Source of the DNA: Pseudo-nitzschia pungens | Lineage: Eukaryota; Bacillariophyta; Bacillariophyceae; Bacillariales; Bacillariaceae | DNA length: 64,000 nt | Reading direction: 5' to 3' | Assembly: GCA_037355855.1 (NCBI GenBank) | Contig: CM074765.1 | Location: 3,224,001-3,288,000 of the forward strand | Shown: in pieces, positions 38,727-50,800 of the stretch | Position numbering within the stretch: position 1 is the first letter of the stretch | How the letters are laid out: the number at the start of each line of letters is the position of its first letter | Translations under genes and position numbers: made by a program | The notes under the pieces: model-generated | The model's input: the letters and a program-made list of their open reading frames with translations, nothing else | Database searches by the model: none | Told to the model about the DNA's origin: nothing

Positions 38727-40634
38727 ATGTCAAGTCGTATCGACCGAGTCCTAGGGACTATAATCCTTGTTTCGATCGGTTCTGTCGCTGTTCGAACCAG
38801 TGATGGTCATTGGTCTACCGGCCAAGTGATTGGATTTGTGGTTTTCGTCGTAGCCTCGATGATGAAACTAAAAAAGGACCAAATGGAGAGAAACAAAAGA
38901 AAAGATGCTGTACCAGGATTCCCCTCCGCGAAAGGTGCTCATTGGTTCTGTGGTCATACGATGATGATACGACGCTCCAATCGTGATGGGAAGGGCTTTC
39001 TGGATGGTCACAAGAAAGCTTTCAGTGACCCGGCAGATCCCGAGACGGGTGTCTCGAGTATTTGGTTTTTTTCTGTGCCAAGTGTTAGCGTGTTACAGGG
39101 AAAGGATGTGAAGAAAATTCTTCATTCCAGCTCGCAACGAAAGTCTAACGGGCTGCTAGATGCACACTTAAGTAACCTTTTGGGCACACGAAACCTGCTT
39201 TCGCTTAAAGGGAAAGACTGGCGTGTCTTTCGAAGCGCCTTACACAAGTCCTTTACCGGGGCCGCTGTAAAAGAAGCACAAGAAACTATGCACATAGTCG
39301 GCAAAGACTTGGTAACATCGATCCTCCGTGAATTGAGAAACCAAACGATCCAGGACAACAATATTCCGAGTCTAACTCGCGAGGTCTTACCACTCCTGAA
39401 ATGTGCTTCGGCCGATGCCTTTGGGTTGGCGATTCTTGATGGCTTTCATTTTGAATCTTGTCGGAACTTGCTATTGCATCCCCTGGCATGCTCATTTAAT
39501 CATCTCTTGTCAGAACTCGGCCGACGGTTCAATCGTCCGTGGGATCCCACTTCCTTTTTGTACAACATCCCCACGCCCGCCAATCGCGAGTACCGAAGGC
39601 ATGTGAAGCTCATTCGGGTATTTCTACGAGACCAGATTGCTGAAGCGCGCGCACGCATCAAGAACGAGGAAACAGATGTTGAAAAGAAAGAAAAGAATGT
39701 CATTAAAAGGAGTCAGAACGATTTTGTGAAACGGAAGCGAGGCTCGGAGCTGATGACAAACTTGGTGAAGACAGGAGCAGAGATTGAAGCTAACAGTGAT
39801 GGCAAAGATAGTAACCATACCGGTATTGTGCAGCAGACTTTGGAAGATGTATTTCTTACCCTTCTGTTTGGCGGATTCGAGACTTCTGCCATCACAATGA
39901 CCTATGCATTGTATCTACTTGCCACGCATCCAAAAGTGAAAGAAAATTGCCTCGAAGAAATCGAGACTGTCATGGGGAGAAGAAACAGGCACCGAAGCGA
40001 GACGAATACGAATGACGGGGAATCGGCAATTGAAAACGGTGAAATCGGTGTGGACGATCTTCCATACATCAAGGCTGTGATCATGGAAACGCTGAGATTA
40101 TTCCCACCGGCACCAGTCACGAGGCGCAATGCAGTGAAGCCCTTGAAGCTTCCGTCGAATGGAATGATTCTACAAACGGGGCAGTTGATCAACATATCCT
40201 TTTGGAGCGTTAACCGGTCTGAACACAACTTTCCCCGCCCCGACGACATGATACCCGAGCGGTGGGTGCGAAGACGGAGAAAGAAAGTACAAGATGTCGG
40301 AGACGGTGAGAATAGTACGTGCAGTAGAACTAGCGACGACGATGTTGGAGACGGCCGTATCAGTGCCTGGGAAGAGCGAGGTCCAGACGACGATGAGGAC
40401 GTAAACGCTACTATTGCACCTGCAAATCGCGATGCATTTTGTTCCTTTGCTGCTGGTGGGCGGAGTTGTATTGGCAAAATTTTCGCCATACAGGAAGTCG
40501 TTATAGTTTTGGCATGGCTCATAAGGGAACTCAAATTTGATCTTATCTCGCCAGACTACAATATAAGACCCATGGTTAGTGGCTTCGTGCAACAGCCTGA
40601 TGATGGTCTGCCTATGACAATTCGAGAGAGATAA
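38727..40634 (+). CDS. Cytochrome P450 monooxygenase
   Basis: 635 residues from the first ATG (38727, MSSRIDRVLG). A hydrophobic anchor (about 7-50, ILVSIGSVAV and VIGFVVFVVASMM) followed by basic residues and PGFPS fits the N terminus of a microsomal P450, facing the cytosol on the ER. Core motifs: I-helix LFGGFETSA (about 381, the acid/Thr pair as E-T), ExxR in ETLRLF (about 455), PERW (about 512), and the haem-binding FAAGGRSCIGKIFA with the cysteine ligand at C581. All essential residues are present. Low-complexity charged inserts near 305-350 and 520-560 make it longer than the usual ~500. The family looks closest to the CYP4/CYP711-like clans, but the substrate is unknown. A LINE fragment begins 26 nt after the stop codon, within the 3' UTR. 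Confidence 0.95.
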   Translation: MSSRIDRVLGTIILVSIGSVAVRTSDGHWSTGQVIGFVVFVVASMMKLKKDQMERNKRKDAVPGFPSAKGAHWFCGHTMMIRRSNRDGKGFLDGHKKAFSDPADPETGVSSIWFFSVPSVSVLQGKDVKKILHSSSQRKSNGLLDAHLSNLLGTRNLLSLKGKDWRVFRSALHKSFTGAAVKEAQETMHIVGKDLVTSILRELRNQTIQDNNIPSLTREVLPLLKCASADAFGLAILDGFHFESCRNLLLHPLACSFNHLLSELGRRFNRPWDPTSFLYNIPTPANREYRRHVKLIRVFLRDQIAEARARIKNEETDVEKKEKNVIKRSQNDFVKRKRGSELMTNLVKTGAEIEANSDGKDSNHTGIVQQTLEDVFLTLLFGGFETSAITMTYALYLLATHPKVKENCLEEIETVMGRRNRHRSETNTNDGESAIENGEIGVDDLPYIKAVIMETLRLFPPAPVTRRNAVKPLKLPSNGMILQTGQLINISFWSVNRSEHNFPRPDDMIPERWVRRRRKKVQDVGDGENSTCSRTSDDDVGDGRISAWEERGPDDDEDVNATIAPANRDAFCSFAAGGRSCIGKIFAIQEVVIVLAWLIRELKFDLISPDYNIRPMVSGFVQQPDDGLPMTIRER

Positions 40635-40640
40635 CAATAG

Positions 40641-40660
40641 ATCATTTGTAACGCATAACT
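40641..40660. repeat. 20-bp target-site duplication (left)
   Basis: ATCATTTGTAACGCATAACT, identical to 41501-41520, flanks the LINE fragment. It begins 6 nt after the P450 stop codon. Confidence 0.95.
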
Positions 40661-41500
40661 CTCACCAGGGTTCGGAAGGGCCAGAGCATTTATCCCTCAT
40701 CTTACTCCCTTGCAATTGCTTCTGCTGTCGGGGCACAGAGGACTATTGGTTGGCACAACTGGCTTCTTGGTAGGTGGTCTCCTCGCTGGTATCAAATCCA
40801 GGCTGACTACTACTCCCACATTGGAAGCAAGCGCTCCCCCAGCCGTTGGGCTACAGCTATCATCCATCAGTTCTTTCTTACCTCCTGGGATCTTTGGACC
40901 TATAGGAATGAACGGCTCCATGGTCCTGGGGGAACCCTTGATGCTGAACAACACCAATCTCTTGATGCTTCCATTTCCTCTGAATTGGCCATTGGTGCAG
41001 CTGGTGCACTTCCCCAGTCACACTCCCTTTTACAAACCCCTTTCCAAGTCCTACAAGGTTATACCCTGACTGCCAAGCGGCAGTGGCTTGCAACCATCCA
41101 CCTTGCCAGGAAGCAGTATGCAGCACCTGCACCCCCGGGGCAACCATACCAACGAGAGGCAGCTCTCCTACGAGCCTGGCTTACTGGACCTTAGGGTTGA
41201 TTCCACTTTGTACCTTGGTTTTGTCTTCTGTTCCTGCTTCTCATCCTGTCCCATCCCTTTTGATACTGGGTCTTCTCCCACTATCTACATTCCCATCTCA
41301 CTTGCTCTCAAGTCCCTAATTTATGGGACTTGTGTTTGTTCCTTTCCCTGTCTGATGTTCAAGGTTTGTTTGAAAATTTGTCGTTCTACCACTTGGGGTC
41401 CTGACTCTCTGATGGAGGCGACGTTAAAGTCTGGATACAGACTGAGTAATTTAGTATCACCTTTGGTGATTAAAGTTATTTAAATACGTATATTATTATT
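40661..41500 (+). mobile_element. 5'-truncated LINE (non-LTR retrotransposon)
   Basis: 840 bp between perfect 20-bp direct repeats, ending in (TAT/ATT)n just before the right repeat. This is the expected outcome of target-primed reverse transcription. One frame is open from the very first inserted base to a stop at 41194 (177 codons). It reads AQRTIGWHNWLLGRWSPRW, then FLTSWDLWTYRNERLHG, a pattern (W-LW--RN--LHG) found at the C terminus of LINE ORF2 proteins. The rest (41195-41500) is the LINE 3' UTR. Truncated, so inactive by itself, but young, since neither the duplication nor the frame has decayed. Confidence 0.88.
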
Positions 41501-41520
41501 ATCATTTGTAACGCATAACT
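41501..41520. repeat. 20-bp target-site duplication (right)
   Basis: Exact copy of 40641-40660. The original 3' UTR of the P450 gene presumably resumes here. Confidence 0.95.
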
Positions 41521-41521
41521 G

Positions 41522-41821
41522 CAATAGATTTAATTTAGCTATGAATCACTCGTTTTCTGTCTTCGGATGGAGTTGAGTCGGAATCGAGACTTGTCACCCG
41601 TATTCTTTTCATCACGAAGGCAAGGTTCCAAGATTGGTTCATATTCGTAGTGGCTGGCCATATTGCGAAAGAATTAGAAATCTGCTGGATTGAAGTGCAT
41701 CACAACTAAATAATTTTCTCTATTATTTGCTCCTTTAACCGCTAAATATACCCGTCTCAACCCCACCAGTCGCTCAGAAAACTGACAAATTTGAACACTT
41801 TTTCCACACGCCGATATTCAC
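41522..41821. other. Convergent 3' region between P450 and DOCK genes
   Basis: About 300 bp of 3' UTR sequence for the two convergent genes. Nothing else seen. Confidence 0.5.
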
Positions 41822-44800
41822 TTAAGGTGCCCTCTCAGCTACACCTTGCAGAGGAGTAGAACGGTCCTTCTGTGATCGCAATGATCTCGACGACTTCACA
41901 GATCTACCTGCATCTGATCCTCTTGACACCACAGAAATACTCTCAGTGCTGCCATTTGGAGAGTCAGGTGGCTGAGAAATGTACGACTTGTCGGAGCGAT
42001 GAAAATGCGTAGTTGACCCGAGCTTCTCCGCGGAAGGGTATTTCGGTGCATTCATGGATCCAACATTTTTGAATGTATCAACGTCGTCAAAAGTAAGTTC
42101 CTCCCCAATCGCTAAAATACGTTAAAACAGAAGAAGAAAGAGGTCTCGTTTAGCCTATGACAACTGATGATGCCACGAAAAAGGAGAAATTGTTGATGAA
42201 ACTTACGGATCTTCACTTGTCGGTAGATGTACGCAGAGAAATAGTTATCTTGGCAACAGTGCTTTAACCAACGGGGTGTGTCACTCTCCATTATCCCATG
42301 AACCATTGGCCAGATTTCCTTTGCAATGCTGATGAAAGCAGTTTGTAATTCTCGTTGAATACCGATAGCAGAGTCCCTTCGATCCCTGCTATTGGAACCA
42401 CTCACATTTGTACCGGGATCGTAGTCTTCATTTGTACTGCTCGTCTTAACCGAAGAATCTTCCCGAGATTTTCCATCCGTCGACGATGAAGCAGCTTCCA
42501 CGGGTGCGCTCAAGTGTCTATGATGACTGTTTCCGTGTCTCATTCTATCGCGTGATGGTGTACGCGTGCCAGGAAGCGACACATCACCCCTGGTTGAAAT
42601 TCTATTTATTGACTGGTGAGATCCTACTGATACATCTCTGCCGAGGTTTGCTGAAGGAATCGGATGTGTAGAAGGAGGACCGGTCGATGCATAGTCATTA
42701 GGCCCCTCGGGTCTCTTGTCTCTAGTTCTGATCCCTTCTTTAATCAATTCAAGAAGAAGATCTCTGTTTTTTGCAATCAACAGATGAAGGAGTTCCATGA
42801 AGACGATTAGCGCTCTCGCTAGTTTGAGCTGAAACTTCTGCACTTCGTCTCCGCTGAGACGATCGTAGCATTGGAGTACGTCATCGTCGTCTTCCGGTTC
42901 ATGTGTGATTTTCCGCAGTAGAACTGCAGCTATTTCTTTTACTCTACTAGAGAGAATACATTCTGAAACTACTTTCGCAGCGCCAATACCGATTCCTGGA
43001 TCATTGCTCTCACCTGATCAAAGACAACGTAAAAGTTAGAACAGGTCGACAAGATGCAAAACGTTTGATTTGATACGGCTAACTTACCAAGCACTGCGGA
43101 GCCATTGCTTGAAATCGAAGTTCTGAAAAGCACTGCACACCACAGACATAGATTATCTACCGCAGCTTCAAGAGGACTTTGAGTGTACACATCGCGATGA
43201 ATGACTGTTTGGCGAGAAATACAAGCAGGGAAAGCTTGGCTAACTTGCAGTTGCGTTACACGAATGCTCTTCTCAGCAAAATCATCAGAAGCTCCCTTGA
43301 GCCAATCTCTGGAACCGCGAGATCGGTCTTTGGATTGTATAAACCAAAATTTATCCGCCCCCACAAGCACGCCCTCGGTAGATGAATCAAATTGATAATG
43401 GCGGTGATTGTTTCCGGAATATCCAGCATCTTTTCCTTTAAACGATGGCGAGAGGTAGACCGATGACTGTGATCGGGAGTGATCCAGATATTTCTTCCGA
43501 AGCCCACTCGTAGCATCCCTTCTGTCAACAAATGTTTCGTTGACACTGATGGGTCGTCTTGAGTTTGCATGACTAGTAAAAGCGCTGTCGATGTACAATT
43601 TGAACCATTCTGGTAGTCCGCGTATTCTACTTTCATTGCGGACGACAGGACGGAGGGGCGTGACTTTCACCTTTACTGGCTCCAATGGGGCACCTCCCAT
43701 TCTGATGAATCCGGCAGGATTCGTTTGAACACTTTCCTCCGGTCGACCATCGAGGACCAAATGAATCGGAGTTTTCTCTGGAATGATGGACCGAAGTACA
43801 CCACGTAACTCAGCTCCAAATTTCGTTAGAGACATCTTTGTGCGAGTCCGATATACAAATTCGGCCCCAATCAATTCATCAGGCGCACCTCCATGAAACC
43901 AAACTCGATAGTATCTTCCCAACGGAATACCAACATCAACTACTTGCTCAAGGGTGTTGTCAATATTCGGTACTTGCGCAACGAGAGTTCTGGCGAGACG
44001 CTCATAGACATGGGTCAGTTTGCCGTACATAAATTTTTCTGCATAATATTGAGCAGCAAGCCCCCACATGTATCGACTACTTGCTATGATACCAGATTTC
44101 TGGAAAAGATGACCTGCAGCTTCAGCCTCCTCCAGCATATTTGCTTCCATTTCCCTATGGGTTATCCATGGAGTCGTAGTCGAGTATTCTGATGTAAGAG
44201 AAACGCCATAAAATGCAGCCTTTCGATTCAATCGAACTGAATTCTCATTTCGGTAGAAGATTCTCCTAAATGAATTCGTTTTGTCAATTTGACGTCCGTA
44301 ATCAAGTGCAGGGAGATCACAAATTGATCCATCGGACCCACCCACAGGTCCCTCAAGGTGGATTCCATCTGATAAATTATCAATCCACGGAAGGAACGGA
44401 GTACTTGACCACAAAGTCGAACTCAGTCTACAGGATCTGTTTAAAGTATAATATATCATGTAGTGGCAAGTTGCTTCCTCAGCATATTTCGACCGAGTTG
44501 AGTGGAATTGAGCAAGCTTTCTGAGCCACGCGATTCTGTGGTCCGGCAATTCAGTGGGCGAAAACACATCTGCAGCGTCCAAAAACGCATCTTCGAGCGC
44601 CTCATGGTGCGCAAGCGAGATATTTTCGCTCGCTGCCATTTGCAATCCAAGAAATTGCTTAGAATAGCCTGCCGAAGCACTGACCACGCGAATAACACTG
44701 ATTCGATTAGCTCGCTTTAAAGTTTCTACTTCGGAAGAAATCCCTGAATCATGATTCGAATCAATGTTCTGGAAATCTGTTGATCCCATTCGATTTTGAA

Positions 44801-47800
44801 ATGAAAGAGCGTGTTGCGCAATATAAGCCCGATGTAATTTCTTTATCTTCTCTGCCAGTCGAACTAAGCTTGACCTGAAAAGAGCAAATCGTGAGAGACA
44901 CTACACATCAATGCAACGAACAAAAACTGTAGTTCAATACTGAGAAACTTACCTGAAGGCAACATTCTGGCTAGCAGACTGGTAATGCAAGCGATCAGTA
45001 GTCCGCCACAATGGTGTAAGGCTTGCTTCAGCACACGAATTCGAGAACAAATCGATTCTGATGCCAGTTTTCCGTTGGTCTCGATAATATCTCGCTTCTG
45101 CCGTTGCAACTATTCTTTCCATAACCTCGCTTTGCACAGCGAGAAGTGGTATACGAATCCTGAAAAAACTACCGAAACAGTCCCACGTGCTTCGCAAAAT
45201 AAGCTCCGCGAAATCTGAGGCAGGTACACGTACTTCAGCTCTTCTCGATCCGCAGTGAAAAGTTATCATGCGGAGCCAGTGTTGAAGAGTTTCACCCACC
45301 GCCTCATTGAATATCTTGATCCCAAATATCTTTATGATCTCGACAGAGGCATTCAGCGTTTTCACAATAGCAATATCACTTTCTCTCAGTACCAGTGAGT
45401 TCAAATATACTGATGTCGCACCTCGGACAAAAATAACGGTGTCCATGTACGTAAACTTCAAGGAGACTGTCGGAGAAGATTCTGAATCAAATTTTGTTGG
45501 AGACGTGAAGCTCGATTTATAGCGATGCGACTTGCTTACTTTGACCTTCCTTCGTGCGGGATTAAATAATGATTGGGACCCTTCCATGGGTTCGAGGACA
45601 AACCTGAGCTCTCGGACGATTTGCTGTGCTGTTCGAATAAGAACCATTGATGCATCATGAGCAAGCCATTTTCTTGAACTCGTTGTGTCGTACTCCTCCT
45701 CGTTAGCACTACCATCCATCTCATGTGAAGTTGTGACAATTGATAGCAACCGCCTTCGCCTTGCACTATCAATTGTATCACGTTCTCTTGTCATCAAAAA
45801 TTCTTTGGGCCAGAACCCCAGAGGTCCATTGCTCTCATTTCCATCTATTTCAGCGTACTCGTCACTGCCTTCGTATTCTACAGTTGCTAGACACGTATTG
45901 AGAAGGCTGAACATATCATAAATATCCGGTCCCTCAGTGCTCTCAGTTTCTGAATTGCTTAAGTGAGCATCGTTTCCTTTGGATTCATCAAGCGACTCAG
46001 ATGAAACTGACGAAGAGATGCCGCCGAATTTTCCAAGTGATCCTTTTCCCGGAGATCTTGTAAATAGTTTACGCCACAATGCTCGAAGCAGTCCCGGTGG
46101 GGCACTCTGTAGAACAAATATCAAGCAAAGGACGACATCGTGACGCACTTGACTCTTCGGACCCTTGGCAGTAAAACCACATGACAGGTACGAAGTTCTT
46201 AAAAGAGCTTTTTCGATGAATGTCACATACATACTCGCCACAACTGGAGAATATCCTTCTCTCAGACTCTTTTGACCATGAGACCAAAATAACTCAAGCA
46301 GGAGAGATGCGGATCTCTGTTGGATTATCCGCTCAGAGTGGTCAATACCAGAGAAACAGATATCTACAATGATCTCTGCAAGCCAATGAGGTCTCATTCG
46401 AGGTAGTTCGAATATCTCTTGGTTTGTTGAATCACTGAGTATTGATGAGTTCCCAAGCTTCATGTAATGATCGAGAACATCATCGTAGAAATTTATTGTT
46501 GACAAATCGGGAGTCAATGCCCATGAACTTGCCCAGGAATTCATCTGGGGAGAATTGACCTTTATCAGATCTGGAAACCTAACAAATGCCGATATTGCAT
46601 TCATCTGAAGCTTAATTATCTCGTGTGAACACCTCAGCCCAATCTTTGAATCTCTATCCCATTGTCTTCCATCCTTCGTGACTAACCTAGACCAATACAA
46701 CATAGTAAGTCTGTAGACACATGTTGGGTCTAGGAATGCAAACATGTCCCGCAAGAAGAAAACGATTGAGTCATTGACCTCGACACAACTTTGGCGTGTT
46801 TCGTATGAATCGAAATTTCGGCTGTCCAGACAAGCATCAGTGATCATTGCAATCAGCTGCTCAAGATTAGCTAGCATTCCGTCGTCGAGTGTGACAAGAG
46901 GGGGGCTACCAACATATCCGTTTCCATTTACATGACGGATTAAGCTTGTAATCCTTGACCCGAGGCTCTGCTTGATAACCTCAAAAAGCACCGGCGCGCA
47001 TGCAATAATCACTCCGGTCGTTCTCGAAGCAGCTTCTCTAATGGCTTCACTGTTCTCGATAGATTCGACTTTCCCAACACTTTCTTTCTTCGGATCGAAT
47101 ACAGACCTTTGTTGTTCGATGAGTATCGCTGCCCATTGCATAATGACAATTTCATACGCGTATGGGAACCATCGACCTCCTTCACTGTCACCAAGAGAGG
47201 CTAAGCGATCAGCAAAACTGGGAAGTTTCAAGCTGAGTTCAATTTCTCGAGATAAGGTGTTCATAGAGTCATCAATTTTTCCAATGCTCTCCGTTACCAC
47301 ACTCTCTTTTTTGTTCTGCTTCGGCTCGGTTGTCAAGCGCCTTAGGTCATCGTTGGGTATCGACCAATCAATACTACTATGGCTTAATGTCTTCCGATGA
47401 TGCCTACCGTATACACGACCTTCTTCCTTCCGAGGATTACTACTAGAGAAGGATGAACTGCAGTTCGAATGTTAGCAACGGGGATATATCGTCTTTTCGC
47501 AAAACCGATGAAGTACAAAACAGAATGGAGTACGTACCCTAGTCCAAGCGATTTTTCGATTGCATCCAAAAAAGATGTCCCGGCTCGAAGCATGTCAGCA
47601 TCTGTTGTTGGCAAAGTTTGACTTTGCTTTCTTCTCTTTTCCTCAATGGTGATTTTTTCTCCTGGGTATCCAATCGAGCTACATAGAGAAGATGTGAGTG
47701 GCGGTGTGTGAGAGAGTGGAAACTTCACTATTCATTCCCGGTTTTCATCTGAAACAATTGGTTACGTACAGTTGAGCTACCCCAGCTCTCAAATCTGAAG

Positions 47801-50800
47801 GTTGATCTTGATCTCCTAATGGCGGTAATGGCCCCTTCTGGTCATCATAAAGAATAACGGGTGATTGGTCGTCAATCTTAACAGTTGACTTTCCTGATCG
47901 TTTAGGAACTCTGAACTGTTTTACAGGGCGCTTCGTGGTGACGTTTGCTCCTTTTTCACTCAGAATGATTTCGGAGTCAAGAGAGTCTAATGGTCCTTGC
48001 TTTACCTTCTTTTCTTCTCTATGGCCTGTCTTATATTCTTCATCATCGTCGACATCTTCTTGAATCGTGGATAATCCAGGTGCTGTCATCCATCTACGGT
48101 TGTTCCCACCGGATGAACCACCGAAAGCGATAATCCATGCATCAGCCACTGCATTACCACTAAACTGTCCTTCGTGAATATCATCCTCAAACTCTTTTTC
48201 GCGATTACCAGTTTCCATTGCGTTCTTAAAATCGTTCACTGTGTCGATTTTCGGAGTTTCAACAACCTGACTGGCTTTTGTTCGAAGTTCCAACGTAGAC
48301 GAGGGCGATAGGTCCAGCGTTTCTTCCCAATTGGATACGTTACTGAACGGAGAGATTCCAGTGCTCTGTTTCCCTAAGTTTTGCATTTCGTTAGAAGACG
48401 GTATATTTTCATTAAGTGTCGCACTCACCCCATCAGATCCATTACCGAATTCAAAATTAGACCGAACATGGCGTGACTTGAGTCTTCTGCCTCTCGGTCG
48501 CTTATCATGTTTTGGTCCCCAGAAAATGGACAAAAACTCTTTTGATAGCCGCTCCTCGTAGCAATCGCCGAACATGTCTTTCTCGTCAAATAACAACCCC
48601 ACTACTCGACTGAGAGACACAAAGTTCCATTTGCTGTTTCCATCAAGCTGAGTTACCCCTCTTCTGGATAAAAATAGGGTAGACGACCCTAGAATCTGCA
48701 GTAAAGTCGCAAACGCATTAACTCGCAATGGCAAGGTAGCTGCTGGATTAGCCCATTTGAGATCATGATTTCCAGTACCCACAATGGCAACTTCCCAAAG
48801 TTGCTTACATATCCGCACCAGGTGTGAAGAGATGTCTGCGACTGGACATATATCAGGCTTCGCCAGATCAATCGTGGAAATGAGGAGCTTTTCTGTTTCG
48901 TACTGGATTCCTTCCGATAGCTTTTTCTTCTTCAATGCAAAAGATGTATCAAATTGACGGTGTATTGAATCCTTCCCCGAGCGGAGAAATGATTGCATTT
49001 CTTTCCCTCCCGCTTGCAGAGGAATAGACACGTCGGGTTCTTGACTCAAGAATTCATTTAATGTTGTATTTTGTGAATGGATAGAAGACTGAACCGAAAT
49101 CCTTACTTGTAAAAGCATTCCTGATTGTCGTTTCTGCTGTCTCATTCTGTTATCGTCATTTTGTTCCGTCAGAAGAGTTTCTTTATCGGATGCGCTTGTT
49201 GCTGACATCGTATCAACAAAGTAACGATCCGATCCCTGACTTTCCACATCTTCAGTTACACTCTCATCTCCACCCAGATCGCCTTTTCCAATCGTAACAT
49301 CGGATACAACGAGGGTGTCGGAGCTAACACCATGCTTGTTGCAGAATTCTTCAAGAGGGTGTTTTGCAACATACGATATTTTGACGTCATGACTGCCATT
49401 TTCCATAAGTGCTTGCTTTTTTTCTAGAGGTAGAAAGCCACAACCAAGTTGTATTAGTTGGCAGTCTTTACCTGTAACAACGTTTGATTCCCCTACGACG
49501 TCGCCTGCAATTTCGTCAGCCTTGCTCGAAAACCGTTTTCTGGTTAGGAGGCGTAGTCCTCGTTTTTTCCGCGAGCTAAAGGATAACCTGTAAACCGTAA
49601 ACAGTATACCGAGAGACCTCGACTCATTGTTGCTCAGCAACAACGGAAGCTTGAGTTTGAACTCGTCCACGAAATGAGGGTCGGAACACCTAGCACTACA
49701 CGATGTGTAGGCGTGTTGGACCAGAAAAGGACCCCGCCTCGAACTATGAACAACTGGACCAGCGGCAGGGACGTGGGCCAAAAACACACTATAGTCTGAA
49801 TTCCATTCCATTTCTCTCATTTCAACCTTCATCACGATATTTCCTTTCTGACAGTTGTGAAGAACTCTTGGGTGGCATAGGAGTTCGTTGCAAAATGTCG
49901 TATTAAAGTACGGTTCAATATCTTCACCGCTGGAGTGACCTCTTACCCGAGACTTTGGAGTTGAAAGAGACATTCCACCGGGTCTACCAAGCGATGTTGT
50001 TAGCAGGGGGACAGGAGCAAGTTCCTGGGCGAAAAGAGAAGAATGGGGTTTACCCGACAGGGAACTGTGAAGCTGTGCAGAACGACCTCCATTCTTCGTC
50101 GGCTCGGCCTTGTATTCGGCACGCCATGGGTGAACTGAGTCATGCGATGCCATTTCAGTATCATCATCGTTTTCCTCACTTCGACGCAATTGCATCTCGC
50201 CAGTAAAATCCACTAATCTATCTCTTGCAAGAGAACTTTTGCCGTTTACGACCTCGTGAAGGCCAAGATAACCAAAATTTCTCATAACGAGCATAGCAGT
50301 CCCCCCGTTTGTTACTAGAGCCGGGCCCTCTATACCTGAAGCTCGATGGTCTGCCCTCGGATAGAGCATGACCATGATATGATCCACGATCTGCCGTTCT
50401 CCTTTTCCTGCGGAGAATCGGAAGAGTGGGATCTGAACCGCCCGACTACTCGGGACGTGCGGAACATCTGCACCGAAAACTTGAAGCAAAGGTGCTACGC
50501 CAAAGGCAAAAGGCATGGTAAAATCACCATGGTTGTCGCTTGCTCTTTGAGCTTTTGCACGAAGTTTTTCAACATCGAAATCCTTTGCTTTGCCGCTTGC
50601 TTTTGAACGAAGATAAGGTTCGAAATCACTACCCTCCGAGATAACCTTGCTCACTGTGATGATTGCATAGAGATTGTACACGCTAAGGTTGGAAGGGAGC
50701 GGAAACACACCGCATCGAGTCAAGTGCGATGGTTCACTATTTCTATTGTCCACATCCTTCGTGTATGGAAAAAGAGAAGAAGAACAGCATTGTTCAACTT

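Noticed and set aside
42963..43013. Alternative 51-nt GT-AG intron directly after the 74-nt intron of the DOCK gene
   Set aside because: Removing it would delete an in-frame stretch (ESNDPGIGIGAAKVVS) and make two introns adjacent without an exon. The single-intron model keeps frame and conserved-looking helix sequence.
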